Source: Purpureocillium takamizusanense
Lineage: Eukaryota; Ascomycota; Sordariomycetes; Hypocreales; Ophiocordycipitaceae
DNA: 64,000 bases
Reading direction: 5' to 3'
Assembly (NCBI RefSeq): GCF_022605165.1
Contig: NC_063068.1
Location: 4,712,001 to 4,776,000, forward strand
The notes beneath the pieces are model-generated. The model saw nothing but the letters and a program-made list of their open reading frames with translations, was not told where the DNA came from and searched no databases. Both the position numbers and the translations under genes were made by a program. Shown piece by piece: positions 23,183 through 36,243 of the stretch (position 1 is the stretch's first letter; each line of letters begins with the position of its first letter).

Positions 23183-26100
23183 TAGCCCCGCTTCTGCCAA
23201 ACGAGTCGCGTCGCCTGTCCCCTCGTCGTACACATTGGCCCGGTGTTGACTCGGCGTGCGAGGAAGCAGTCTCGGCTCTCGCCTGTTGGCTGTGCGGACG
23301 GGCACGCCCAAGATTGTCAAGTACACTGAAATATGCGCTCGGCAACATTGGCCGTCGTGTCGGGATTGCTATCGGCAAGTCTGCCACGAACACTTCCGAG
23401 GATGTCGGTTGGCCTGCTCCCACGTCCTTGAAGAACGCAAGCCATTGTGCCACATGATCTCGTGTGCGACTCCAACTAAGACCCGCCCGTCACGGTTCGT
23501 GGCCTTACAGGTTGCACAGTAGCAGCGGAATCCAGAGCTTCCTGGCATCCTGTCTTAAAGCCGGCCGCTTCAAGGAGCCAGGCAGATTGAATCCCAACCG
23601 CGCGGTGAGATATGAAGTAGGTCACGGCCAAGTTCCTAGGGTAACCGACTCGGCACGTTCTGTCAGGCTCGACGCCTGTCGTCACATAGTAGATAGGCCA
23701 ACGACGTCAGGAACCAAGGGTGACCGTTCTGTACCTAGCATGATGTAAATAATCAAAGAGAATCAGCACCATGGAACGCAGTCATTACTGCGGCGTTAGA
23801 GAGGTGTCGGGGTTTGGACAACTGTGGCAAGTCGCTATGACAGTCAAGTCCTGTGTCGATGCTGTCGCAGTGTCCTGTTCCTGGCTCGTCACACCAAAGG
23901 CAATGTCCACGGAGATGTAAAGAAAACATGGCCTGTGCGAGGCCGAGGAATGGTTTCACTGGCTTGGCAGGCCTACCGTCCTGCGGGCGTCGGCGCGTCG
24001 GTCAACATATGAGCTTGCGGCTGATGGACGGCACAACCATGTGGTCTGGTGACTGTAGCGACCGACTTTGGACGATGCTAGGCGAGCCTTGGAGGACCCC
24101 ACAGTGACCGTTGTCTGTGAGATACTGTATGCGTGTATCAGTGCAGAATTTGTTGCGGCTTTAGCTTGCTATTTCGTTCTGTCGATGGTGTGGTCGTCAG
24201 TGATATACCCGTTTGGTCGACCGGCCCCAGCTTTTCTGAGCTTGATAAATACGAGCACGTAGGACGAGGGCACATCGCCTCGTTCTTACTCACGATTTAT
24301 TTAGTCCTTGAGGATGGCGACTGTCTGGAGCCAGCGGACGCCACGTTCTAGCTCCCGTGTGTGGAGATTGCTGGCGTTGTTGCCTTCTTGTCGTCGCCTG
24401 TCTCAGACAGAACAGAAGCGAGGAGGGCCACGGTTCCGAGTGGCGGACCTTGGTCGCCATGTCGCCTTGTCGGGCACTTTTCTTGCTTCCCCCGAAGTGA
24501 ACCAGACAAAGTCCCGTCCGGAAGGAGACCGACTTGATACAGTAATGCCCCCCCCCCCCCTTGTCGCAGACCGTTGGTCGACCGTAATGATCGCGGGGCG
24601 CTTCCGAGTTGATCGGCATCTGGGACCATGTGCGGCAGCAAGCGGGCTGCAAAATAAGAGGGACTGCGAATCTTGCGACCTCGCTCGTATCACAATTTGC
24701 CGTCCTCACAGAAGATCAAGATGCTAAATGGCCTTAAGGTTCTATTTAACGACCATATATTTTTGTCTTAGCAATTTTCTGCTTTGAAAAGTAGGTAATA
24801 CTCGTCGTGATTGATGGGTTCTAGGTAGAATTGGTAGGGATGGTCGCTTTTGGTGTCCCTCTTTTTTTGCAACCCGCTTGGGCAGATAAACACACGTCGA
24901 GCGAGGCGGCAACAACCCGGCTTGCTGGGCTTGCTGGGCTAACAAGGGACTTGTGCGTGTGTGGAATGTGCAAGGGACAGACAGAAAGGACGGTGTGGGT
25001 GGGAATAAGCCACCGTTTCTGTCCCGGCGACCGCCATGGTGGGCAAGAGATGATGGTGTCGAGGGGCAATGTGATTTGACGGGAGGGAGAGCATGGGCTT
25101 CGACGCGAGTTGAGAAAATAGACTCATCATATTTCTGAGGGAGAAACCGTCGTGCATGTGCAGGTCTGGCGTGCCATGGCGTCGGCCGGGCGTCCCAGCT
25201 GCTGGCTGCCATGGCCCATCTGGGTATATGCATGGCCCTGGTGCATATGCGGGCGCTTCAGCCACCGTCGCCAAACGGCCACATGCCAGCCTGCCAGCTG
25301 AGCCCGCGGCAACACCATCAACCCAGCAGGCCGGGACGCGCCCGATGGCCGTTGAGACACCAAGATGCCGTGCGACGATGAGGAGCTTTCCCGTTGGGCG
25401 CGCGGCGGGGCGGCACTGCCCCGCGGCGCCCATGATCCAGCTCACGATGTGGGCGTTGGACGGATGGATGGGCGTCAACGCCAGCCAGGACGAGCGAGCA
25501 GGGTCTGCATCAGCTACTGTGCTACGTTAGTTACTGCGCTGCTCCTGGGCCACAGGCAGCAGCAACACCACGTAGGACGAGCGACGACAGATGCATGTTG
25601 GCGGCGTGTGCAACCAAGGGCAGCAAGGGTTGTTGTCGCGACGACCACAGAGTCAGACGAACAGTGAGCGGCACAGGTGATGGCGATGGACCCTGCCCTG
25701 CGATGCTACCTGGGGATCGAGGACTGGCGAGAACATCTAATAAAATCCGAAAAGCCCTCCTCACAAGGGACCACTACTCTCCCTCGCTAGTTACCATGCA
25801 TGCATTTAACTACGCCGCATCTGTACAAGCGGGCGGCACGTCCAAATCGAACAAATTGCTCGACCAAAGGGCTGGAAGGAACAAACGGCCTTTGCGACGA
25901 ATTGGCGCTTTCTTCACCCGTTGCCGACCGAGCGTCCATCCACGTCAACGTCCAGACCACTCTCTACCTCAGGCCATCACTCCACTTTCCTCTTCTTCCT
26001 TCCTTCTTTGCTCCTTCCTGGATCGGACACGTGCGGGTACAGCTGCGGGACCGAGTCATCGGTACGAATGTCTCGTGCCCACGACCACGGTGTTGGATGT

Positions 26101-27109
26101 GACGCTCGCTGGTACTTGCTACTAAGGTACCTTACCCAACAGGTGTGCATTGAGCCGGCAGCGTCAGCAACGTGCGGGACGCCATCGCATCACCCTGACC
26201 TGACTGACGCCTTTCTGACGACAGCGCTTTTCCATCAAGGCGGAAATAAAAGCATATTCCGAGAAAGAGCTTCTCGCACACTGGAAATAGTCAACGCAGC
26301 TAGCTAGCTGCCTTCCCTTGCTCTGTCGACTACTGGACATCCAAAGACCGCCGCGGGTCCCGCGACCTCTCAACATTGGAATCTTGGGGTTTTCAAGCGG
26401 CCGGACTGTCAGCAATCTCGGTGCTCTCCTCCCTCAAGGTGCACGGCGGTGCAATTGGACCACGTCTGCCGGACCACGATTGTGAGTGCAGACTTCGTAG
26501 GTAGCCAACGGTATTTTGTTCGCGAGGGCCGCCGCTGCACTTGCAGCCTGACAGGCCGTCGAGAACCCGAGACGTCCGCCCGCCTGCCTGTCGGCTTCTC
26601 GTGGCCACCCCTGCCCTGTCGCCTGAAGGGATTCAAGGCCCGAGCAGCCTAGCGGCCCCAGTCAGCCGTCGATGCCGGTCCCGTCTCCAGCAGAGAAGCC
26701 GCCCCGCCCAAGCCGCCCAAGCCACCCATATCCACCATCCACTGCAGGCAGGGCCTTCCACCCCCCTCCCCCCCACCCTCTTCGCCCCCCCAAAACGTCC
26801 CCCCGCCATCTCCATCGTTTGCTCGCAGCCACCACAGCCAGCTGGCCAACCCAGCAAGCCGCCCCCTCCATCGAGCCCCTCCTCGACCCGTTTAATAAGC
26901 TGCGGCACTCAGCCAGCTGCTCCCTCTCGGTCCAACTGAAAGGGCAAGAGGAGGAGTTCCGTCTCCCCACGACTCTTGCGAGAAACCCCTTTGCTCTGGA
27001 ATTGATCCTACGTGAGCGCACATCGAGACGCAGTGCCAGAAGCGAAGCGAACCCAACGACAAAGCGCTGCTGATTGAAGCGGACACGATTGAATTGTCCA
27101 TCCACATAC
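23183..27109. other. Intergenic, about 3.9 kb
   Basis: No supportable gene. Open frames are short and overlap on both strands. Contains a poly-C run at 24548-24560 and a TACTAAGGTACCTTA word near 26120. The final stretch, which has very pyrimidine-rich blocks at about 26690-26890, is probably the leader of the Zn2Cys6 gene. Confidence 0.55.
24548..24560. repeat. Poly-C run
   Basis: Thirteen consecutive C residues. Confidence 0.85.
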
Positions 27110-30100
27110 ATGGACGTGGCCTTGACGAAGCCCGTTGCGGCTTCCACCGCTGCTACAAATGCCAGTGCCGGCGGTAGTGCCGGCCTGGCCGCTGCCTACA
27201 ACCGCTCCGCCTGCACAGAATGTCAGCGGAGGAAACAAAAGGTGAGTTCTCGTGCCTTGTCCGGACCTTTACACAATGCGCCATGTGCCGTCTATACCCT
27301 ACCCTTGGAATGATTCAGTCTCTTGTGCCTGTCCGCTAGTAATAAGGGTGCCTCTATTGACGTCTTGCGCGCCTTGCCGCCCCCACAAACAGTGCAATCG
27401 TGAGTGGCCGTGCGACCGCTGCCAACGTCGCAAGATTGCCGACGAATGTCGGTACAACACCACCAATCCCCCACTCGCGCCATCCGCTTCCAGCGACGTC
27501 AGCGACAGGGACAAGGACAAGGACGACCATCTGCCGCACGGCAAGCAAAGACCCGGCGATCCAGTCCCCAATGGCGTTGCAGATGGCGGTCCCAGTTCTG
27601 CCGGCAGTCGCACTGATGCACCGTGGTTCGACGCCCTAACCGCGGCCCGCGTCTTCAGCACACTCGGCCTTGAGCCGCCGGTACGTCCAGTCCTGCCTTC
27701 CGATCCGAGCTGTGCCTGCATATGCCCCGAACTGCCACAGGCGGCTCAAAGGCGCGGCTGCCGCAACCGAATTTGTCCCCTTCTTGCAAGCCGTGCTTTA
27801 GTCTCCTGTCCATGTTCTGAGCAGGCCCAGTGATCCGTAGACTGCCCACGACGTAGGCGACTCGCTAACGCAACTACAACATCTAGCCCGAGTCGTCCAA
27901 GGACGCGCCGAAAGAAGACCTGGCGGCCGCCGACTCTTCGCCTCAAATCCAGCGTGTGCTGAAGCTCCTGCCCGGCCGGCAGTCTATGGGTGAGACTCTA
28001 CGTACCATGCAGTTAACGAGGCACTTATGCGTCCGTCCGCTAATCACGTCGGCAACCAGACAAGCTCATCATCACATTTACCAACGATGTCAATTACCAT
28101 TATTACATCATCTACCCGCCCGACTTCCTCAGGGACTACCACATATGGTGGGAGAGGCGCTCCAAGAACCGGCCCGTGTCGCTCCAGTTCACTTGTCTGC
28201 TGGCCATGATTTGCGCCTGTTGCGTCCAACATGCCGACAACGACATGCAGCAGGAGCTGCAGCGCTTTTCGGGGATGCCAGCCGATGATCTTTCGGAGCA
28301 GCTCCATAATGCCGTTCGAGAGTTGGCCAGCGTCATCCCTGTTGGCCACTACCACATGTACAACGTACAACGCCTGCTACACTCGTGCTACTGGTACAAG
28401 GCAGAGGCACAGTTCCAGGAGGCGTGGCATGTCCTGAGCGCCGCCATTCTGGAGGCTCGAGAACTTGGTTCGTGTTGCTGATGCTCCGCCTCGAGACTGC
28501 GCTGACAATGGCACCCCAGAATGCCACAAAGAACCACCGCCAGGCAAGGAGTCGGAACATGATCGCGAAATGCGGCGCAGACTGTGGTGCATTCTAGACA
28601 CGTGGGATTGGTATGCAGCTTGCGCTCATCGCTTCGCCCGTCATGCCAATCGACTGACACCCGACAATAGGCAAATTTCTTCTGGCCTCTCACGGCCCAA
28701 GATCATCGATAGAGCAGACTGCGACGCTGAGCTGCCGTCACTGACTTTGGAGAAGGACTGGGCGCATGCACCATCCCCTCTGCTTCACATGAAGATGCAG
28801 TCCGAGCTCACCCGCCGTCTGGCGTCTCGATTCAGCGCGCCTAAGAATGTCATCAGCCCCGATGAAGTCCGAGAATATCAGGGCCTCATCGAGGACTGGG
28901 TGCGCAGGTTCCCACCAGTGTATGATTTCGAAAACCCCGATACATCCAAGGACGCGGTGTTTCCATGGATCTTTCCTCATCGATACTATGTCTACACCAT
29001 GGCATGCCTTCTGATTCTCAACCCCATCCGGCATTACATGGTCAAGTCGTACTCTTGGGACTCGCCCCGGGAGGAGCTCCAGATCCGAGCTGTCGGTATT
29101 GACTATTCACTTAAACTCATGAAGACGCTTCGCAGCTGGGTTGATCGCATTTACAACAGGGACGGCCGGTTGCACTTTGTCATATTTTCCATATTCGACA
29201 CGGCTGCCATTCTCTGCACCGCCATCCTTAAGGATCACGAGCGCACCATTCCAAATCGAGAGGCAATCTTTGATGCCGTCACCGATGCCGTGGCTATGTT
29301 GCAACAGCTGAACTCGATATCCAAGACGTCCAAGGCTTCATACAATCTTTTGGTGCGACTCGTGCAGAGGTTACCTGAGCGTTCCACGGTCCGCAATGAC
29401 CTCCGCAAGAAGGCGAGGATCTCTCGCATGCCCATACCGGCCACGGACGTGCCTGTGAGCAGGATGCCGGTGCCAGAGCCTGTCACTGGGCCAGAGGCAA
29501 ACCTGTTGGCGGCTCCTGTCGTTGGGACAGCCGCACCAGCCGCTCCACCGAGCTACAGCCAACAGCCCGTCAATGCGCAACCCGTTGCTCAGCCATTGAT
29601 GGCCAGCAGCCAAGCGCCGCAAGAGAGCTACGATGCCAACAGCTTCTCCAGCGCGCACCAGACAAGCTCTGACAGCAAGAGCTTGTCGACAAGCTCCACA
29701 GATACACCGCCAAGCATACATGACAATATGCTGTCCTCTTTCTCAACCGTCAGCGACATGGGTGGAATGCCGCTCGATGCCTACGGTGCTCCGGGCTTGG
29801 CGCCTGCTCACGCGGTTTCGTCAGCACCACCGCCGATTGCACGAACAGATGACGTTACCCCAGGTTTCCAGTTGGAAACGGTCACACAGGCGGAACTGGG
29901 AGGGCTCGCGCCGCTCTGGACCTGGCACTCAGAGAACCTGGGCTTCACCGCAGTGCCCGCCCAGGCCCCGCCGCCAGAAGAGCCTCCAGTGCCCGAGCAC
30001 ATGCCTCCTCGTCTGCCTCCGCCTCCACCTTTAACGAGTTCTCACCCTGGTCCTGCGTATTCAAACGCGCCTCGCACCATGCAGTATCATTACCCCCCTC

Positions 30101-30132
30101 AGAACCAGCATCCTTCTCACAGACCCTTGTAG
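27110..30132 (+). CDS. Zn2Cys6 transcription factor with fungal-specific regulatory domain
   Basis: Fungal binuclear zinc-cluster regulator, predicted 827 aa. Six exons: 27110-27241, 27393-27680, 27887-27989, 28060-28467, 28520-28610, 28671-30132; introns of 151, 206, 70, 52 and 60 bases. The zinc cluster is Cys35, Cys38, Cys45, Cys51, Cys54 and Cys63 (C-x2-C-x6-C-x5-C-x2-C-x8-C). Intron 1 falls exactly between Lys44 and Cys45. Residues about 180-420 form the helical fungal-specific domain (DFLRDYHIWWERRS, RRRLWCILDTWDWQISSGLSRP). Roughly 270 C-terminal residues are Pro/Ser/Gln-rich and low in complexity, typical of an activation region. The fourth intron uses the less common donor GTTCGT. 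The start is the first ATG in frame; its target genes cannot be told, and no biosynthetic cluster flanks it. Confidence 0.9.
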
Positions 30133-32704
30133 TATCTCGTTTTTGGCGTCAACTCATTGTGCCTGACTCTTTTACTTCTGTTCCCTGAACGCTCTTTTTA
30201 TAGAGCCACACGCTGCTTACCCTGGCTTCACATTGATATATCACCGAGGGCAATTCTTGTTTTATGCTTTCGCCATCTGATTGGTACCAATGTTGTTCTT
30301 TTAACGAAATCGTGACGAGAGCTGTGCAAGATACCCCGTGTTGTTATCAGACAACATAGCGATGAAGTCGCAACAGACACCCGTGTTTCGTGAAACAGCA
30401 TGGGAACGGGTGGTCGGCTTGCCGGTATTGGCTAGCGCAATAAAAGTTAAATCATGTGCTCTCGCTGTGGCAAGGCTCTCATGTATGAGAGGTGCTCGGA
30501 ATTCTCTTGCCCTTGGGGACGGTACGACTCATCGTCTTTGAAGATTTTTCGGCGCGTGAGGATACTGCTCAAGGTGCAGTAGCAGCACCGCCATATGCAT
30601 GAGCCCATGACGCACCGACCGACAACTTTGGCCCTGGGGCCATCGGCACGATCCTAATCGCCACATGGGGCCTAAACATGCATGAGAAGTCTGAGAGAGC
30701 CATAAGGGTCGGAACGACGAAGACCTGGGTAGACGAGCATGATGCCTACGAGCGATGGCTAGGCCAAGTCACCATGAGCCACCCGCTGAGTGTATATGTT
30801 CGCGACCGCACGGCGCAAAGCCTCCTTGTCAAGCACCGCCCCGGACTGATGTAAAGGCGTCTGAAAGTGACCCTGAATGCCGATGGGGCGGTGTCATACC
30901 CAGGTGCACCTAGTGTCCGTCCCCGGTGTGCGCCTTTTGTACCGCCACGCCGGCGGTGTGCTTGATCTAGGACGCCTATTCCGTCGCAGCTTCGTTCTGT
31001 TAGCAGTCTGAACAAGGGGTTGAAGCGGTTTGAGGCGGCGCGGACTCCCTAGTGGCGGCCATTGCCGACAGTCGTGCAGAAATCACATAAAGGCACAGTC
31101 CTTGGCTACAGGCGTTGGGCTTCACAACAGTCATGAACTACCACGACCTGGATGGACTGCCGTTATGGAGGGAGTAGCCACGCTGGGGGGCAGCGAAGCC
31201 GAGTCGTGGTGAAGCACGGCCGTGCAATCAACCTCGCTGCGGCCGGGCGACGAAGGTCTGCACGCTGCAAATCACCCGGTCGTCATGGTGCGACATGGAT
31301 GCGGCGTAGGATGGCGGCTTTCGTGTGCAGCCACGCAATGCATAGATCGCCGGGGCGGTTAGGTATACATACGATCGGCATCGTGTCAATGTGACAGCCT
31401 GCCATGCCTACCAAGCGGTCGAGGTCGAGATGCTCATCGCTTGTCGGCTGCAGACAGACAGGCTTCCGTACAGTGACACGGCGGCTGCTTGGCAAATCAA
31501 GACGCCAAGGTCTCGCCTCGTACCTCGAGGGCTGTGACTGGACCGCGAGCGCGAAGGTAGATGTTTGAGTGATTTATCGTGGGCGAGCCCGGAAAGCCTT
31601 GCCCCCATCATGGGCGTGATGAGCGTTGGGGGATCAACATCACCCCTCGCCCAGCTTGGCAAAGTGCGAACAAAAGTAGCAGGCTTCCAGAATGGGGCGA
31701 GCAGCACAACGTCCAAGTCTTGCTGTGAAAGACGTTGCACGACATCCTTCGTTTCGACGGGCACCCTTTGGGGCGCGGTGTGGTGCAGCGCGCACGCACC
31801 ACAAGCTGCCCACTGCATCGCATTTGATAAAAAGTCGGCTGCATTGCATGATGCGAGTTGATGGCCTCCGGCTGCTGGGGAAGAGGGCGCAGGATGGCAC
31901 CTGTGGCAGCTGACGCATACGAATGCGCTTAGCGAGGTCGGTCTGGGCCATGTCGTAACTTACGCGTCGGTCGATCGAAGGTCTGATTTGATTAGGGGTA
32001 AAGGTACGCTCATCCTCACCGCCCAGCCAAAAGCATTTGTGCATGCGTGTCACAACGCATGTACTTGGTCCGTAGGTGTATTCTCCCATGACCGAAGGCA
32101 GGGACAGCACATCACTCGGGCTTCTCGCATGCGGTGTGACTTCGCGAGGTCCACTCGAAGCTGTGTCAAGACTCAAGAGCCGGACGGGGCGGCTGCTCGC
32201 CGGCAGAATTAGGCAAATAGTCCGGCGCACGCATGGCATGCTTGCTTGCTTGCGTGCGTGCGTCCGATCCTCGTCAGTGGCGGATGGGGTACGGGGCACA
32301 GACGGCCACAAAGAATCAGCAGCATGCGGGAGGCGCAATTTGCTCGTGTGAGAGTCAGCTCGTCTCAGCAATCATGGACGTTAGGGTGCCGTACTTTCCG
32401 AGGCCAAGGACTGCAGGGAAATGAATCCGCCATGCGCATGCAGGACTGCTCGGATGAGCGCGATGATGGGCCAACCCGAGGAGGGCCGGAGGGGCGGCTG
32501 GTGATGATGGTGTCGACGCCGGCGGTGTGGATGGATGGATGATGGATGATGGGATGGGCTCCAGATGCAGGTTCCTTGTACCTGCGCATGTGCGATGAGG
32601 CGTGGAGTTACAAGCGCCCTCCTTCTGGCCACCGAAAAGAACGCCTGCACCGAGCAGTCTGCAACGATCAGATGGAGGGATTGCATGGATGGTTGGGCCT
32701 CATG

Positions 32705-32787
32705 GATAATGGTGGTGGTGGTGGTTGTCGTGGTGCTGCAGCTGCAGCTGCAGCCGCAGTTGCAGTTGCAGTTGCAGTTGCAGGTTG
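32705..32787. repeat. (GGT)n followed by GCAGTT/GCAGCT hexamer array
   Basis: A trinucleotide run passes into about eight hexamers; the antisense strand reads Cys-Asn or Leu-Gln repeats. Noncoding. Confidence 0.8.
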
Positions 32788-33164
32788 CGTGGCCGGCCGA
32801 CCGACCAACCCTGCGCTGGCCACTCATTTCGACATGGCGTCGGCAGGAAGGGAAGGGGGAGAAACCAACACACACGCACACAAACACAAACACATAAGAA
32901 AAAACAGAGTGTGAGGTGAGAGGCGAGCCGCAATCTGATCGGGGCAGCGCAAAAGCTAGCAGCGTCGGATGTGTGTCGGTACGTTAGTATTGCATTGCAC
33001 TGCACTCCGCGCCTACCTCGTACGTAAGAGATACTCAGGGCACCTGTCTCACCTACGTTGGCTTGTCTTGAGCACTTACTTGGTCGTGCTTCAGTCCTTC
33101 CCTGGTGGCAGGCCACGCGTTTGATCACCTTTCGTAATAACTGCCTGCGTCCGAACTCATGTTC

Positions 33165-33310
33165 ATACTACTACTAAGGTACCTACAGTTAGTAACTTAG
33201 TACCTTACGTACAGTACCTTTGCTACCTCGTACGAAGCAAGTTACTAAGTGTTAGCCTCGCTTTAATATGGAAGGCGCGTACGTACGTACCGTACCTACT
33301 TAGTAGCTCT
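33165..33310. repeat. Dense cluster of GTACCTA / TTAGTAC palindromic words
   Basis: Contains TACTAAGGTACCTAC, TAACTTAGTACCTTACGTACAGTACC and ACGTACGTACCGTACC. Resembles the clusters at 16509-16560, 16698-16737, 20030-20155, 36829-36890 and 57739-57800. Confidence 0.6.
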
Positions 33311-33339
33311 TGCCTCTGCGAGACACTTGGTCAGGCATG

Positions 33340-33367
33340 TTGCATTGCATTGCATTGATTGCATTGT
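33340..33367. repeat. (GCATT)n repeat
   Basis: About five pentanucleotide copies with one deletion. Confidence 0.8.
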
Positions 33368-35148
33368 AGCTTCATTGAGCTCACAAACGGGGGAACAAGA
33401 GCATCCATCCAGCCTCCACCCAGACATTTACGACAGAACTGTGCCTGTGCTGCCTTCTGACGACGAGAATAGAGCCAATGTCCAGCCAAGGGTATGTACG
33501 TAATCCCAGGTTCCCCACCCGCCTCTCATCAATCACAGTTGTCGCCGTCTACGGAAACTGATCTGACTTGCCGCCATTCACGATGCGCGCGCCTTTCATG
33601 CGCACTTTCGCACATCGCACGGAGCTGCATGCAATACGTCGCCTAATCATCGCACGCTGTTGATTTGCCTGTGCCAACCTGAGCTGTCGCCTTGACCGCG
33701 TCGAGTTCGACAGGGAGCAGCCGGGCCAGAGAGAGGTTCGTCTAGTGCGCAACACCAAGAATGAGACCACATGACCCGACTCCCGCCATGACCCCAGCGA
33801 ACGAGGAAGCAGGGGGGGAAAAAAAAAAGGCTCGACCGACGAACAGACATTGGCCAGTCGCACGCCGAAGAGTGGCAGGACATTGAGCCACTGGTTCTCT
33901 TGATGCCGACACACCTCATCCATCGTGCAGCGTGTCACGCCATCCATCAAACAAAGCTGCCGGCGGCGGACAGGGGTGCCCGCTTGAGCTTGGGTTGGGG
34001 GTGGCACGGTGGCATCCAACCAACGGCAGCCAACGAGCAACGGAACTTAACGCCCATGGTATCTGGCGAATCTTGTCCCGCCGAGTCTTTGTCCCGTCCA
34101 AACCAGTTGGCACCACGTATGTTCGACGTTTCCCCTTCGGTCTTGTTGGCGGCGCGGTCTCGTCCATGATCCATACCTCGCAGATTATCATGGCTTGCCA
34201 CAGATCGGAGCTTACAGACAGTACGGTACGCGCTTGCTGCCTGCAGCAGGAGCACAGCATCCCTTCTCACCAGCGGCCAAGTCGGGGAGCACTGCACACG
34301 TTGGGGACCTGGCCGTTGCTGCTGGCTCGTCATGCAGTGAGATGCGACACGCCGCGCTGCGATACCATGCCATGCGATGCCCACGATGCTGAGGTCCCGG
34401 CACCCAGGCCCCCTGCCGATGCCATGCGATGCCGGTGCACGACGTGCAGGCACGCACCCACCACATTGACCCGACATCTTCACAGCTACGTACTATATGT
34501 ACGTACGTAGGTATCCTGACGCACAAAATGTGCGGCCAAGCAGACCTCTTGCGCCTAGCCCACCTTCGACACTGCAATGAGAAAAAAAAAGTGAGGCTGC
34601 TGGGGCCGACGCACGGCGTTTCGATACACGCGATACTGGCATCCCCGTGACACCCCTCCCGCCCTTGCTGCAAGCACCTTTGCCCACTCCAGCACCGAGG
34701 TGCAGGCCGATGGCGGGTCCGCGGGTCCTCTGCGCCAGGAGCCTCAAGAATATGCAGCTCTTGATGCACCCTGCTTTCTGGTGCCCAGCCAGGTCAGGTT
34801 CCGAGGCCGGCTCTCTCTCGCGGCATAAATGAACGACACTGCCCTCTTCCTTGGCTCGACTCGTCACATAGCAGTCAAGATTTTTTTTCCCCGGCTTCTT
34901 CGCTGGCTGTCCATCTATTCCCATCATACAGGAAGCACTTCATACCTACCGCCCCTCTTCCTGCTTGCTGTGGGGGTTGCCCTGGGTCCGCTGTGGTTCT
35001 TGTTAGCGGGTCTCTACACAGCAAAACGGCATCTCTGGGCACCGTCTGGTGGCGTCATTCGAACAGTGCATCTGCGCACGATACATCCATATCTATATCC
35101 GACAGGAAACACCCGACAGCCCCTCCTTTAACTACCATTGTACACGCT

Positions 35149-35727
35149 ATGGGTGACCATCGTATCGCCGCCGCGGCGCTTCCCGTGCCGGCCCGCCGTC
35201 CGTCCAAGCAACAAGACCATCATCACACGAGCAAGCGCAAAGATCGACGCCGTACCGCAGCCAACCCTGCCGCCACCGAGAGCCGCGCCAGAGGCCTTCC
35301 GACTCAGGCTTCTCCAGCCCGCGGTGACGTTTCCAACGACTGGACCTTCGTGCAGCGTCAAGAAGACGGCGCTGCAAGCATTCCAACCACGAGCGATACG
35401 ACGTCGATCCAGGGCGTTGGCCCCGAATTGAATGCTAGCAACATACAGCTCCACGACGAGCTCAACAAGACCATCAGTTGGTCCTCTGGAGACAGGATGG
35501 CCTGTCGTCGACGTTGTCGCCAATGCCTCGAGGGCAGCGACGACGAGCACAGGAATGTCGGCCATCACACCTACTACGACAACATGCACGGCGACGGCAG
35601 CGCCCTGCACATGTGGGCTCCCGTCCCGTATGATACGGACGTGGCTTACATGGGCACTTGGACCAGTGACGTCGATGTCGGCGTGTACAATGACGATATA
35701 TACGCGGGGCTGACCCAGGATCGTTGA
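35149..35727 (+). CDS. Uncharacterised protein, 192 aa
   Basis: Single-exon open frame starting MGDHRIAAAALPVPARRPSK. Residues 1-60 are basic (KRKDRRR), followed by a stretch with NDWTFVQRQEDG, a Cys/Arg cluster (CRRRCRQC, about residues 120-127) and an acidic, Tyr/Asp-rich C-terminus. Composition and the sharp change at the stop into a T/C-rich tract (35740-35790) suggest a real short gene. I do not recognise a family, and no signal peptide or membrane segment is visible. The frame is open upstream to 34993, but the ATG at 35149 is the first that gives a natural-looking N-terminus. It could be a chance frame. Confidence 0.5.
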   Translation: MGDHRIAAAALPVPARRPSKQQDHHHTSKRKDRRRTAANPAATESRARGLPTQASPARGDVSNDWTFVQRQEDGAASIPTTSDTTSIQGVGPELNASNIQLHDELNKTISWSSGDRMACRRRCRQCLEGSDDEHRNVGHHTYYDNMHGDGSALHMWAPVPYDTDVAYMGTWTSDVDVGVYNDDIYAGLTQDR

Positions 35728-36233
35728 AACGGCGAACTGCGAGCTTCCTTCCTCCTTCCCCTCTTTCCCCCTTCCCTTCCCTTCCTTGTCTTTGCTTGTA
35801 CACAAATGGAGTACCAAGAAGATACATTGTGCAAACTTAGTAGTTCTTGTCTTGGGAAGAGGCCAACGAAAATCGGGGCGTTAGTCGTACTTGCTTTGGG
35901 TCTGAACAGAGTCTCCTGTTTTTTTTTGACTGTTTTGCTTTCTGAAACATAGCGTCGGGAGCGTTTCTCGGCCTGGTACAACAGCACAAGGCCTTTCTTT
36001 TTTCCTGCTTTACGTTTCATTTCACTTGTATTGTAACTACTGTATACGCGAGCAACAAACACGATGGTGATGCAACTGACTGACTGACTGCTCGTCTCGC
36101 GTTTGTGCGTGCTCCCCAGATTTGCCATTGCACAGCCCACCACCACCGCCACCACCACCACCCCATCCATCCCCGATTCCCGGGCATAGATGGCATGGCT
36201 GCCCAGCCCACCACCGTGTGACGCAGCAAGCGG

Positions 36234-36243
36234 CCCCCCCCCC
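36234..36243. repeat. Poly-C run
   Basis: Ten consecutive C residues. Confidence 0.8.

Larger units (their letters stand above)
30133..35148. other. Intergenic, about 5 kb
   Basis: No supportable gene. Contains (GGT)n, a GCAGTT/GCAGCT hexamer array, (GCATT)n and the densest cluster of GTACCTA/TTAGTAC words in the window (33165-33310). The open frames here (up to 243 codons at 31640-32371 minus) have no recognisable domain. Confidence 0.55.
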
